Below, piece by piece: positions 52,586-60,876 of a stretch of DNA of 64,000 nucleotides. Each line of letters begins with the position of its first letter. The first letter of the stretch is position 1. A program made the translations under genes and the position numbers. The notes below the pieces were generated by a model that did not search any database, was not told the origin of the DNA, and was given only the letters and a program-made list of their open reading frames with translations. The stretch is from Streptomyces kanamyceticus (lineage in GTDB: Bacteria > Actinomycetota > Actinomycetes > Streptomycetales > Streptomycetaceae), in the NCBI RefSeq assembly GCF_008704495.1, contig NZ_CP023699.1, forward strand, positions 124,001 to 188,000. Reading direction: 5' to 3'.

Positions 52586-54151
52586 ATGACCGACGTCCCT
52601 GCCGACGTCCCCTCCGGCATATCCGCCGGAACCACCGGAACCACCGGGTCCGCCGCCGACACGGCGCCCTTCGCGTCCGAACCGGCCGTCGCGCCCGTCC
52701 AGGTGCCCGCCACAGCGCGGTACACACGCGTCTTCGAGGAACAGCAGCCTCGCCTCGTCGCCTACGCGCGCGCTCTCACCGGCAACTCCTGGGTCGCCGA
52801 CGACCTCGTCGCCGAGGCGCACTTCCGGGTGTGGCGGCGACTGTCCGCAGGGCACGAGATCGAGAACGTACCGGCGTATCTGATGACGACGGTGCGCCAC
52901 CTCGCCGCCACGGTGGGGCGGGGAGCGGCGGCGCGCGAGACGCCGCTCGATCCGCAGGCCCCCGAGTCCGTCGGGATCACGGGCGCCGTGGACTCGCCGT
53001 TCGGCGCGCTCGGCGCACTCGGCGCGGGAGTCGCGGAGCAGGATCCCGCGGCCCGCGTCTCCTCCGTCGACCTCCTCACGCGCGTGCTCGGGCAGCTGCC
53101 CGAGCGGTGGGTCAAGGCGTTGTGGCTCGCCGAGGCCGAGGGGCAGCCGCTCGATGCGATCGGGCACCGTATCGGCGCCGGGCGCGGCGCCACGGCCGTG
53201 CTGCTGCACCGGGCTCGCGAGGGCATGCGGCAGGCGTTCCTGCGCGCCCACCCCGGCACACCCGAGAATCCCGCGTGCGAGACGCACTGGGACCGCATGC
53301 CGGGACACATCCGCGGCGAGGCATCGCCCCGGCAGTCGGAGCGGCTGCTCGCCCACCTCGACGACTGCGCGGACTGCCGCACCCGGCTCGCGCTGCTGAC
53401 CCGCGCCAACACCCGGCTGCCCGCGCTCGCGGGGCCCGCCCTCCTCATCTTCGTCCTGGGCGGCTCGGGCAAGTTCCTGCTGCCGCTCGCCGCGGGCTCC
53501 GCGGCGGGTGCCGCGGCAGGCCACGGTGGTGGTCTGCTCCACGGCATACGGCACGTCCTCACCGGCGGCGGCAAGATGTCCGCCGTGGCGGTGGGAGCGG
53601 TCGCCACGACGGTGGCCGGGGCCGCCGTCGCCGCGGGGCTCGTCCTCGCGGGATCCGACGAGCCCTCGGTGCCGCGGCAGCGGGTCGTCACGGCGGTGAG
53701 CGGGGTGCCGCAACCGCCTGCGCCGCCGTGGCAGCAGGCTCCTGAGCAGGCGAAACCGAAGCCGAAGCAGGAGGGTGTCCCGAAGCCGGACAGTGCTCCC
53801 AAACCGGATACCGCGCCCGAGCGGCCGTCCGCGCCGCAGCCCGCGGAGCCGTCCCCGCAGCGCTCAGAGGCGGCGAAGCCTGCCGAGACGCCGCAGCAGC
53901 CTCAGCGGCCCGTGCCTCCCCCTGCTTCCCCGCCGACGCAGGATCCGGCCACTCAGGAACCCGCGACGCAGGCCCCCGCCACCCCACCGGTCGAGACACC
54001 GTCGCCCGCGCCTACGGATCCGGCGCCGACTCCTACGCCGACACCAACACCAACACCAACGACACCGGATCCGACTCCCGTGGACCCCACGCCCGAGCCA
54101 CCGGTCTGCGAGCCCTGGATCGGGCCGATCCACATCTGCCACCGTCCCTAG
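52586..54151 (+). CDS. ECF sigma factor fused to zinc-finger anti-sigma-like domain, membrane helices and Pro-rich tail
   Basis: A 521-residue single-chain signalling protein. In order: sigma-70 region 2 (about 48-115, YARALTGNSWVADDLVAEAH), region 4 (160-215, LGQLPERWVKALWLAEAEG, AIGHRIGAGRGATAVLLHRA), a zinc-binding anti-sigma-like HxxxCxxC at HLDDCADC (257-264, with Cys231 further up), hydrophobic segments about 281-300 and 335-356, then ~150 Pro/Thr/Gln-rich residues ending in PTPTPTPTPT and a Cys pair in CEPWIGPIHICHRP. Fused ECFs of this layout (ECF52/53-like) occur in actinobacteria. The tail should lie outside the membrane and may report on the cell surface. Confidence 0.88.
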   Translation: MTDVPADVPSGISAGTTGTTGSAADTAPFASEPAVAPVQVPATARYTRVFEEQQPRLVAYARALTGNSWVADDLVAEAHFRVWRRLSAGHEIENVPAYLMTTVRHLAATVGRGAAARETPLDPQAPESVGITGAVDSPFGALGALGAGVAEQDPAARVSSVDLLTRVLGQLPERWVKALWLAEAEGQPLDAIGHRIGAGRGATAVLLHRAREGMRQAFLRAHPGTPENPACETHWDRMPGHIRGEASPRQSERLLAHLDDCADCRTRLALLTRANTRLPALAGPALLIFVLGGSGKFLLPLAAGSAAGAAAGHGGGLLHGIRHVLTGGGKMSAVAVGAVATTVAGAAVAAGLVLAGSDEPSVPRQRVVTAVSGVPQPPAPPWQQAPEQAKPKPKQEGVPKPDSAPKPDTAPERPSAPQPAEPSPQRSEAAKPAETPQQPQRPVPPPASPPTQDPATQEPATQAPATPPVETPSPAPTDPAPTPTPTPTPTPTTPDPTPVDPTPEPPVCEPWIGPIHICHRP

Positions 54152-54171
54152 GACGTGCGGATCTCCGCCCG

Positions 54172-54717
54172 TCAGGCGATTCGCTTGGCAAGGACCTGGC
54201 CCGGCCAGCGCTCCGACAGGAAGCGGTCGGTGGGGGTGAATCCGTTGCGCTCGTAGTACGCGACGAGTTCGCCCCCGCCGCCCGCCCAGCAGTCGAGCCG
54301 AAGCAGTGCCACACCGGCCCGCCGGGTCTCCTCCTCGGCGTGGGCCAGGAGCGCCGCCCCGATCCCGAGGCCCGCGCGGCGCCGGTCGGAGATCAGCAGC
54401 CGGACGTACAGCTCGGGTTCTCCCGCGGGCGGGATCGGCAGCTGCGCGCTGGGGCCGGAATCCAGCACCAGCGCCCCGACAGGGGCGCCGTCCCACTCCG
54501 CTATGTACGGCGTGTTCTCGGTGAGGTACCGCTCGACGCGGTCCGCGCCGCCCGGCTGACGCGAATACGCGGTCGTACCCCACTGTTCGGTGTTGCCGCG
54601 TGCGTTCATCCAGACCACAGCGGCGTCGAGCATGCCGAGGACGGCCGGTGCGTCGGCGAGGGTTCCCGGGCGGATCCGTACGTGCCGCGTGGTGTCGTTC
54701 GCAGTGGTGTCGTTCAC
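54172..54717 (-). CDS. GNAT-family N-acetyltransferase
   Basis: A 181-residue acetyltransferase: RIRPGTLADAPAVLGMLDAA at the N-terminus, ELYVRLLISDRRRAGLGIGA (acetyl-CoA-binding RxxGxG/A, here RRAGLGIG) and GVALLRLDCWAGGGGELVAY with YERNGFTPTDRF. The substrate is not evident. It is convergent with the sigma-factor gene. Confidence 0.9.
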   Translation of the reverse strand: MNDTTANDTTRHVRIRPGTLADAPAVLGMLDAAVVWMNARGNTEQWGTTAYSRQPGGADRVERYLTENTPYIAEWDGAPVGALVLDSGPSAQLPIPPAGEPELYVRLLISDRRRAGLGIGAALLAHAEEETRRAGVALLRLDCWAGGGGELVAYYERNGFTPTDRFLSERWPGQVLAKRIA

Positions 54718-54852
54718 GGCAGCAGCCTAGTAACGGGTTTGGAGTTTCCGCCGATTCGGGTCCGCTGCCATGGTTCGGAACGCGCATTGCGGAGCGAGGG
54801 CACGGGCGGATTGGGTTGCCGGAGTCAACACGGCGGCAAGCGAAGGACACTC

Positions 54853-56202
54853 ATGCTCGACGGCTGCACGCCCTGGCCCGAGGAGTTCGTCGACCGCTAC
54901 TGGACGGTCGGGCACTGGTGCGGCAACACGCTGGACAACCTGCTGCGCGGCTGGGCCCTTGAGTACGGTCCGCGGACCGCGCTCGCGCACGGCGAAACCC
55001 GTCTCACGTACGCGAACCTGAACCGGCGGGTGGACCGCACGGCGGCCGGATTCCGGCTGCGCGGGCTCCGGCCCGGGCAGCGGGTCGTCGTCCAGCTGCC
55101 GAACGTCCCCGAGTACGTCGTCACCGTCTTCGCGCTGATGCGCGTCGGCGCGATTCCCGTGTTCTGTCCGGTGTCGCACCGCCCGTCCGAGGTGTCCCCG
55201 CTCGTGCGGATCACCCAGGCCGTCGGCTACGTCGGCCCCTCGACGTACCAGGGCTTCGACCACACGGCGATGGCCGCGGACATCGCGGCCGAAGGGCCTT
55301 TCCTGCGACGGGTGTTCACCTATGAGGCGCCGGGCACCTCGTCCCCGCACGGCGGCATGACGGCCGACGCGTCGAGCTGCCACTACTTCCCGCTGTCCAC
55401 CATCGACGCCCCGCCCGACCGTGCGGTCGCGCGGAGCGCCGACGAGGTGGCGTTCTTCCTCCTCGCCGACGGGGTCACCAGCACGGAACCCAGGCTGGTT
55501 CCGCGTACCCACAACGACTACGCCTACCAGGCGCGGGCCGCCGCCGAGCTGGTGTCGCTCACCGGGGACGACGTGTACCTCGCCGCGCTGCCCGCCGAGT
55601 CGAACTTCGCCTTCGGCTGCCCGGGCATCGTCGGCACCCTCTCGGTGGGAGGCACCGTCGTTCTGGTCGAGAACACCGACCCCGCCCGCTGCCTGCCGGT
55701 CATCGAACAGCGGCAGGTCACCATCACCTCGGTGACGCCCGCCGACGCGGAGCGCTGGCTCGACGGACTTCCCGCGGCCCGGGCCGACTTGAGCAGTCTG
55801 CGGCTGGTGCAGATCGGTGGCGGAGCCTTGCCGCGTACGACCGCCGAGCGGATGGAACCCGAGTGGGGCTGCCGTCCGCAGCAGGTGTTCGCCATGCCCG
55901 AGGGGCCGCTCACGCTCACCCGTCCCACCGATCCGGTCGAGACCGTCCTCGCCACACAGGGGCGCCCGCTGTCGCCCGACGACGAGATCCGCCTGGTCGA
56001 CGCGGACGGCGAGAACGTGCCCGACGGGGAGTCCGGCGAACTCCTGGCCCGTGGCCCGTACACCCCGCGCGGCTACTACCGGGCGCCCGACCACAACGCG
56101 AGCGTCTTCACCCCCGACGGGTTCTTCCGCACCGGCCGACTCGCGCGCCGCACCCGGGACGGCAACTTGGTGGTGACGGGCCGCCTCACCGGCACGGTCT
56201 GA
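54853..56202 (+). CDS. Truncated, degenerate AMP-ligase (2,3-dihydroxybenzoate-AMP ligase-like)
   Basis: A 449-residue protein with clear similarity to DhbE/EntE: PWPEEFVDRYWTVGHWCGNT, LPNVPEYVVTVFALMRVGAI, PRTHNDYAYQARAAAE and YRAPDHNASVFTPDGFFRTG. Key residues are lost. The P-loop reads LLADGVTSTEPRLVPRTH where active enzymes have SGGTTGxPKLIPRTH, so the Gly/Thr-rich loop and Lys are missing; TGD is TGR. The C-terminal domain (~100 residues with the catalytic Lys) is absent. It ends in a normal stop after GNLVVTGRLTGTV. It is probably inactive as a ligase, and perhaps a decayed or repurposed siderophore gene. No siderophore NRPS is nearby. ATG 54853 has AAGGA upstream. Confidence 0.85.
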   Translation: MLDGCTPWPEEFVDRYWTVGHWCGNTLDNLLRGWALEYGPRTALAHGETRLTYANLNRRVDRTAAGFRLRGLRPGQRVVVQLPNVPEYVVTVFALMRVGAIPVFCPVSHRPSEVSPLVRITQAVGYVGPSTYQGFDHTAMAADIAAEGPFLRRVFTYEAPGTSSPHGGMTADASSCHYFPLSTIDAPPDRAVARSADEVAFFLLADGVTSTEPRLVPRTHNDYAYQARAAAELVSLTGDDVYLAALPAESNFAFGCPGIVGTLSVGGTVVLVENTDPARCLPVIEQRQVTITSVTPADAERWLDGLPAARADLSSLRLVQIGGGALPRTTAERMEPEWGCRPQQVFAMPEGPLTLTRPTDPVETVLATQGRPLSPDDEIRLVDADGENVPDGESGELLARGPYTPRGYYRAPDHNASVFTPDGFFRTGRLARRTRDGNLVVTGRLTGTV

Positions 56203-56235
56203 GGACTGTGGGGTGGCCGGGACCGGCCTCTCGGG

Positions 56236-56745
56236 TCAGGCCGCGGGGCAGAGCTTCGCGGGGTCGGCCTGGATCGCGGCGCGGGCCACGGTCGCGGTGC
56301 GGACGGTGGCCGCGCCCTGCGCACGGTTCCGCGCGAAGACGACGAGGCGCAGCACCGCGAACCGCGCGACACCGGCGAGTGCGGAGGCCGAAAGGTAGAC
56401 GACCTGTTCGAGCACCGCACCGGGCGACGTCACCAGCTGCTGCAGCACCAGCATCGCCACGCAGGTGACCACGTACGCGGCGGCCGCCGACCCGGCCGAC
56501 TGCCCATGCTGGCGCAAGGTCGCGCGCCCGCCCTTGCCGAAGGTGAAGCGGGCGTGCAGTTCGGTGGCGAGGAGCGTGGAGACCACGGTGATCAGGGCGT
56601 TGGCGAGGGCCCAGGGAAGCCAGGAGGCGAGGCCCGCCACGGCGAAGCTGGAGGCGAGGCCCACGCCGCCGCCGCAGAGCACGAAGCGGGCGAACGCGAC
56701 GAAGGCGCCGGGTGCCGCCTGCTGCCGACTCTCTGCTGTCTCCAT
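56236..56745 (-). CDS. GtrA-family membrane protein
   Basis: A 169-residue protein with four helices: FARFVLCGGGVGLASSFAVA, LPWALANALITVVSTLLATE, AAAAYVVTCVAMLVLQQLVT and LVYLSASALAGVARFAVLRL-like region. The conserved HARFTFG segment of GtrA proteins is present. The family flips or supports polyprenyl-linked sugars. ATG 56745 (METAESRQQ) is preferred over upstream starts at 56826. It is convergent with the AMP-ligase-like gene. Confidence 0.87.
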   Translation of the reverse strand: METAESRQQAAPGAFVAFARFVLCGGGVGLASSFAVAGLASWLPWALANALITVVSTLLATELHARFTFGKGGRATLRQHGQSAGSAAAAYVVTCVAMLVLQQLVTSPGAVLEQVVYLSASALAGVARFAVLRLVVFARNRAQGAATVRTATVARAAIQADPAKLCPAA

Positions 56746-56994
56746 GATCCGCCCCTTTGATGACTCGCCCCGCGAAACGCGCACCCCGACCGATACGGCC
56801 GGGGTGCGCTGCATGCGCATCATCATGGCACATCAGTGGTGCCACTGTGGAGCCATTTACGGTGCCAACTTCACGCCCGATGGCGCAACGTCACCGGAGG
56901 CATTCGAAGGGCCCCACGAAAGTGCAGGTCAGAAACGTGACTTACCGCCTGGCGCCAATTGACACCATGGTGGCACCACTACGCGCTCAGCTCC

Positions 56995-57408
56995 TCAGGT
57001 CATCAGGTCCGGCGCGAAGTAGTCCCGCAGCCGGGCGATCTTTCCGTCCCGGACGCGGAAGATCTGTACGAGCGAGACGGCCTCGTCCTCCTCACCGCCC
57101 TCCCCGTCGAAGACCGTGTCGATCTCGACGATGAACACGTCGGGGTCCGCGGTGGCGTGCAGCACGTACCCGGACTTCTCGAGGTTCGGCCTGCGGTGGT
57201 CCTTCGGCTGCCGCGCGTAGTACGCCGCCATCTCGGTACGAATCTGTTCCCGGCCCACCAACCGGCCGGGGAAGGCCGCATCGGCGGGCTGGAGCGGCGC
57301 TTCGAGAACGCCGTCCTCGGTGAATTGCTCGGCGAACGCGTCGGCATCGTGGGACAGGGTTCCCGCGTAGACGCACCGCTCGAAGATCTCCTGCGGCGTT
57401 CTGGACAT
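56995..57408 (-). CDS. SnoaL-like (NTF2-fold) protein
   Basis: A 137-residue NTF2-like protein: SRTPQEIFERCVYAGTLSHD, AEQFTEDGVLEAPLQPADA, PGRLVGREQIRTEMAAYYAR and VSLVQIFRVRDGKIARLRDY. The pattern matches the 'nuclear transport factor 2 family' of actinomycetes with no fixed function. ATG 57408 fits the family; upstream in-frame starts do not. It is divergent from the KhtT gene. Confidence 0.82.
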   Translation of the reverse strand: MSRTPQEIFERCVYAGTLSHDADAFAEQFTEDGVLEAPLQPADAAFPGRLVGREQIRTEMAAYYARQPKDHRRPNLEKSGYVLHATADPDVFIVEIDTVFDGEGGEEDEAVSLVQIFRVRDGKIARLRDYFAPDLMT

Positions 57409-57494
57409 GACGGCCTCCGGAGGTGGATTTTGCAAATACTTGGCCCCTATAGGGTGACTCCCCGAAAGATCACCTATTCCACAAGGGGAAAGCT

Positions 57495-57980
57495 GTGCCC
57501 GCATCGCGACTCAGTCGTACGCCGCTCCCAGGCATCGGCATACGTTACGACCTGACGACCCGTGAACAACGCCGTCTCTCCGTAGTCGCGCACCGGGACG
57601 GCGCCCGCACGCTGAGCGCCTACCGGTCCGACGACCCGGACGAGTGCGCGCTGTCCCTGAAGCTGAGTTCGGGCGAGGCGGACGCGCTGATCGACGCGCT
57701 CATGCCCTCGCACCACAGCCCGAACCTGCTGCACACCACCGACCTGGGCCTGGTCGCCGAGCGGGTCCTGCTGTCCGCCACCTCGCACTGGAACGGCCGT
57801 CTCCTCGGCGAGACCAAGATGCGGACCGAGACCGGCGTCTCGATCGTCGCCGTGCTGCGCAGGGCCGACGCCATTCCGTCGCCGACTCCCGACTTCCGCC
57901 TGGCGGGTGGCGACACCCTCATCGTCATCGGCACGCGCGAAGGCGTGGAGACGGCCGCGACGATACTCGGGCGGGAGTGA
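57495..57980 (+). CDS. KhtT-like regulatory subunit (RCK_C) of a K+/H+ antiporter
   Basis: A 161-residue cytosolic protein. The N-terminal segment LPGIGIRYDLTTREQRRLSV and C-terminal RCK_C domain TKMRTETGVSIVAVLRRADA, PTPDFRLAGGDTLIVIGTRE match KhtT/YhaT. In Bacillus, KhtT gates the antiporter KhtU and its RCK_C domain binds c-di-AMP. The antiporter gene starts 5 bases after its stop. GTG 57495 follows AGGGGAAA. Confidence 0.9.
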   Translation: MPASRLSRTPLPGIGIRYDLTTREQRRLSVVAHRDGARTLSAYRSDDPDECALSLKLSSGEADALIDALMPSHHSPNLLHTTDLGLVAERVLLSATSHWNGRLLGETKMRTETGVSIVAVLRRADAIPSPTPDFRLAGGDTLIVIGTREGVETAATILGRE

Positions 57981-57984
57981 TCGC

Positions 57985-59268
57985 GTGCATTCCGCTGTCT
58001 TCCTGATCGAGTTCGGTGCGATCATCCTGGCGCTCGGCCTCCTCGGCCGGTTCGCGGGGCGTTTCCAGTTCTCGCCGATTCCGCTCTACCTGCTCGCCGG
58101 GCTCGCGTTCGGCGAGGGCGGGCTGCTGCCGCTCGGCGCGAGCGAGGAGTTCGTGGCCATCGGCGCCGAGATCGGCGTCATCCTGCTGCTCTTGATGCTG
58201 GGCCTCGAATACACGGCCAACGACCTCGTCAGCAATCTCAAGACGCAGTACCCGGCCGGTCTGGTCGACTGCACGCTGAACGCCCTGCCCGGCGCGATCG
58301 CCGCGCTGCTCATGGGCTGGGGGCCGGTGGCCGCCGTCGTCCTCGCGGGCGTCACCTGGATCTCCTCGTCGGGTGTCATCGCCAAGGTCCTCAACGACCT
58401 CGGCCGGGTCGGCAACCGCGAGACGCCGGTCATCCTCAGCATCCTCGTGCTCGAAGACCTGGCGATGGCGATCTACCTGCCCATCATCACGGCGCTGCTC
58501 GCCGGAGTCGGCCTCGCCGCGGGCAGCCTCACGCTGGCCATCGCGCTCGGCGCGGCGGGCCTGGTCCTCTTCCTCGCGGTGCGGTACGGGCGGCTCATCT
58601 CCCGGTTCGTCTCCAGTGACGACCCCGAGAAGCTGCTTCTGGTGGTACTTGGTCTGACCATCCTGGTCGCGGGCATCGCCCAGCAGCTCCAGGTGTCGGC
58701 GGCCGTCGGCGCGTTCCTGGTCGGCATCGCGCTCTCCGGAGAGGTCGCCGAGGGCGCGCACTCGCTGCTGTCGCCGCTGCGCGACCTGTTCGCCGCGGTG
58801 TTCTTCGTCTTCTTCGGGCTGCACACCGATCCGGCGAGCATTCCGCCGGTGCTGCTCCCCGCGCTCGCCCTTGCCGTCGTCACGGCCCTCACGAAGATCG
58901 CGACCGGGTACTGGGCGGCCCGCCGTGCGCAGGTGTCCGTCAAGGGCCGGTGGCGTGCGGGCGGTGCGCTCGTCGCGCGCGGCGAGTTCTCCATCGTCAT
59001 CGCGGGGCTCGCGGTCGCGGCGGGCATCGAGCCTTCGCTCGGCCCGCTGGCCACCGCGTACGTGCTGATCCTGGTGATCGTCGGCCCGCTGACCGCCCGT
59101 TACACCCAGCCCATCGCGGCCTTCGTGACGGATCTGCTCGCGCGGCGGCGTGGGCCTGTCGCCGCCGGGGCCGAAACCGCCGGTGCAGAGGCCGCCGGGG
59201 CCCAACTGCCGGGTCCCAGGGAGGCCGTCGAGTCCCTCGACGGGCAGGACGCGCGCGACCGCTCGTAG
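57985..59268 (+). CDS. KhtU-like CPA2 cation:proton antiporter
   Basis: A 427-residue membrane protein with about twelve helices: FLIEFGAIILALGLLGRFAG, GVILLLLMLGLEYTANDLVS, SILVLEDLAMAIYLPIITAL and AALVARGEFSIVIAGLAVAA, the last holding the GEFS ion-binding region. The C-terminal tail of about 30 residues is Ala/Gly-rich. It exports K+ in exchange for protons together with KhtT. GTG 57985 is the start closest to KhtT and begins directly at the first helix. Confidence 0.92.
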   Translation: MHSAVFLIEFGAIILALGLLGRFAGRFQFSPIPLYLLAGLAFGEGGLLPLGASEEFVAIGAEIGVILLLLMLGLEYTANDLVSNLKTQYPAGLVDCTLNALPGAIAALLMGWGPVAAVVLAGVTWISSSGVIAKVLNDLGRVGNRETPVILSILVLEDLAMAIYLPIITALLAGVGLAAGSLTLAIALGAAGLVLFLAVRYGRLISRFVSSDDPEKLLLVVLGLTILVAGIAQQLQVSAAVGAFLVGIALSGEVAEGAHSLLSPLRDLFAAVFFVFFGLHTDPASIPPVLLPALALAVVTALTKIATGYWAARRAQVSVKGRWRAGGALVARGEFSIVIAGLAVAAGIEPSLGPLATAYVLILVIVGPLTARYTQPIAAFVTDLLARRRGPVAAGAETAGAEAAGAQLPGPREAVESLDGQDARDRS

Positions 59269-59369
59269 GCGGACCCGGCAGCGGCGTCGGGCGGTGCAGC
59301 TCGGTACAGACCGGGCAACTTCGGGACTCGCCGCCCGGCACCGCCCGCCCTGCTGGCACGATGCTCCCC

Positions 59370-60065
59370 ATGACCTCAGGTCCCGTGTTCCGCCTCGCAC
59401 GAGCCGCCGTGTTCGCGGCCGTGTGCGTGGTGGTGACGGCGCTGGGTCACACGCTCATGTCCGGGGCCGCGCTGCCCTGGTGGGCGGTCGGCTACGCGTT
59501 CGCGGCCACGGCCGCGGCCGCGTGGTGGCTGACCGGGCGCGAGCGGGGGGCGCCGACGGTCGTCTCGGCCACGGTCGTGGCGCAGCTGGCGCTGCACGAA
59601 CTGTTCGGCTTCGCCCAGCGGCTTGGTGCCGCGCCCGGCGCGGGTGCGACCGGCGGCGACGGCATGGCTCACATGAACCACATGAACCACGCGATGCGGA
59701 TGCCGATGCCCGCCCACTCCGGCGCGGGGACCGACTCCGCGACCGCCTCCGGGCCCGACGCCGGTGAGTGGATCATGTCGCTCTTCGGTCACAGCGCCCT
59801 CGGCATGTTCCTCGCCCACGTCGTCGCCGCCCTGATCTGCGCCTTGTGGCTGTGGCGCGGCGAGGCCGCCGCGTTCCGGACGGGACGGGCGCTCGCCGCG
59901 GCCCTGTTCGTACCGCTCCGCCTCGTCCTGCGGGTCCTCGTCGCGGCGCTTCCCCCGGCCCCGCCGCGCGTCGGCACGCTCGTGCCCGTGCCGCGGCTGC
60001 GCGGGGTCCTTCTCCAGTACGCCGTCTCCCGCAGAGGTCCACCGGTCCTTCCGGTCAGTTCCTGA
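59370..60065 (+). CDS. Met/His-rich membrane protein, possible copper-related
   Basis: A 231-residue protein with helices at the N-terminus (AAVFAAVCVVVTALGHTLMS, AVGYAFAATAAAAWW) and centre (MFLAHVVAALICALWLW). Between them is a loop with MAHMNHMNHAMRMPMPAH, a strong Cu(I)-binding type sequence. It is followed 119 bases later by an ECF sigma factor in the same direction. The family is unnamed here; copper sensing or handling coupled to sigma-factor control is inferred from the Met/His loop only. Confidence 0.75.
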   Translation: MTSGPVFRLARAAVFAAVCVVVTALGHTLMSGAALPWWAVGYAFAATAAAAWWLTGRERGAPTVVSATVVAQLALHELFGFAQRLGAAPGAGATGGDGMAHMNHMNHAMRMPMPAHSGAGTDSATASGPDAGEWIMSLFGHSALGMFLAHVVAALICALWLWRGEAAAFRTGRALAAALFVPLRLVLRVLVAALPPAPPRVGTLVPVPRLRGVLLQYAVSRRGPPVLPVSS

Positions 60066-60184
60066 TACCGCCCGCGCCCCTCGGTGCCGGGCGGATTTTC
60101 GGCGTCCGCGCACGCCGGGGCAGCGGTCCCCGGCCACGTGCGCCGCGTCGCTTCCGAACTCCCTTCACCGAAGGACCTTTTGCG

Positions 60185-60787
60185 ATGACTCCTGCCCTTT
60201 TGCGACCCCCGACCGGTGCGCCCGGCGGGGACCTGACCCGCGACGACCTCATCACCCAGTGGGCGCTCGCGGCCCGCGACGGCGACGCCGAGGCGTTCGA
60301 GCGGTTCGTGCGGGCCACCCGGCGCGACGTCTGGCGCTTCGTGGCGCACCTCAGCGGTGACCTGCACGGCGCGGACGACCTGACCCAGGAGACGTATCTG
60401 CGGGCCCTGACCTCGCTGCCCGGCTACGCCGCGCGGTCCGGTGCCCGCACCTGGCTGCTCGCGATCGCACGCCGCACCGTCGCCGACCGGTTCCGGCGGG
60501 CCGCCGCGCGGCCGCGGATCGCCGACACCGGTGACTGGCAGGCGGCCGCCGAGCGGGCACAGCCGCGCGGTCTGCCCGGTTTCGAGGAGGGCGTGGCCCT
60601 GCTCGACCTGTTGTCCGGGCTCGACGCGCCGCGCCGCGAGGCGTTCGTGCTCACCCAGCTCGCGGGGCTGCCGTACGCGGACGCGGCGGCCGCCGTCGGC
60701 TGCCCGGTGGGCACCGTGCGCTCCCGGGTGGCCCGTGCCAGGGAGCGGGTGAGCGAGCTGCTGCTCGCCGCGGACCGCGCCGCCTGA
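60185..60787 (+). CDS. ECF sigma factor
   Basis: A 200-residue sigma factor with region 2 (RFVRATRRDVWRFVAHLSGD, LHGADDLTQETYLRALTSLP) and region 4 (DAPRREAFVLTQLAGLPYAD, AVGCPVGTVRSRVARARERV). No separate anti-sigma gene follows; the Met/His-rich membrane protein upstream is the likely partner. A strong terminator lies 15 bases after the stop. Confidence 0.92.
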   Translation: MTPALLRPPTGAPGGDLTRDDLITQWALAARDGDAEAFERFVRATRRDVWRFVAHLSGDLHGADDLTQETYLRALTSLPGYAARSGARTWLLAIARRTVADRFRRAAARPRIADTGDWQAAAERAQPRGLPGFEEGVALLDLLSGLDAPRREAFVLTQLAGLPYADAAAAVGCPVGTVRSRVARARERVSELLLAADRAA

Positions 60788-60801
60788 CAGGGGCGCGGGT
60801 C

Positions 60802-60846
60802 ACGCACTGCCCGGAGGTCCGGTCGCGGCCTCCGAGCAGTGCGTTT
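60802..60846 (+). terminator. Strong hairpin terminator after ECF sigma gene
   Basis: ACGCACTGC (60802-60810) pairs with GCAGTGCGT (60836-60844), reinforced by inner GGAGG/CCTCC arms, and followed by TTTA. It separates the sigma gene from the efflux pump genes. Confidence 0.8.
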
Positions 60847-60876
60847 AGCGTGGTGCGGGGGTGTCTGGAGGTCACC

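Noticed and set aside
53960..54150. PTPTPT stretch as an assembly artefact
   Set aside because: The frame stays open to a sensible CEPWIG...CHRP end, and Pro/Thr tails are common in cell-wall-spanning regions of actinobacterial proteins.
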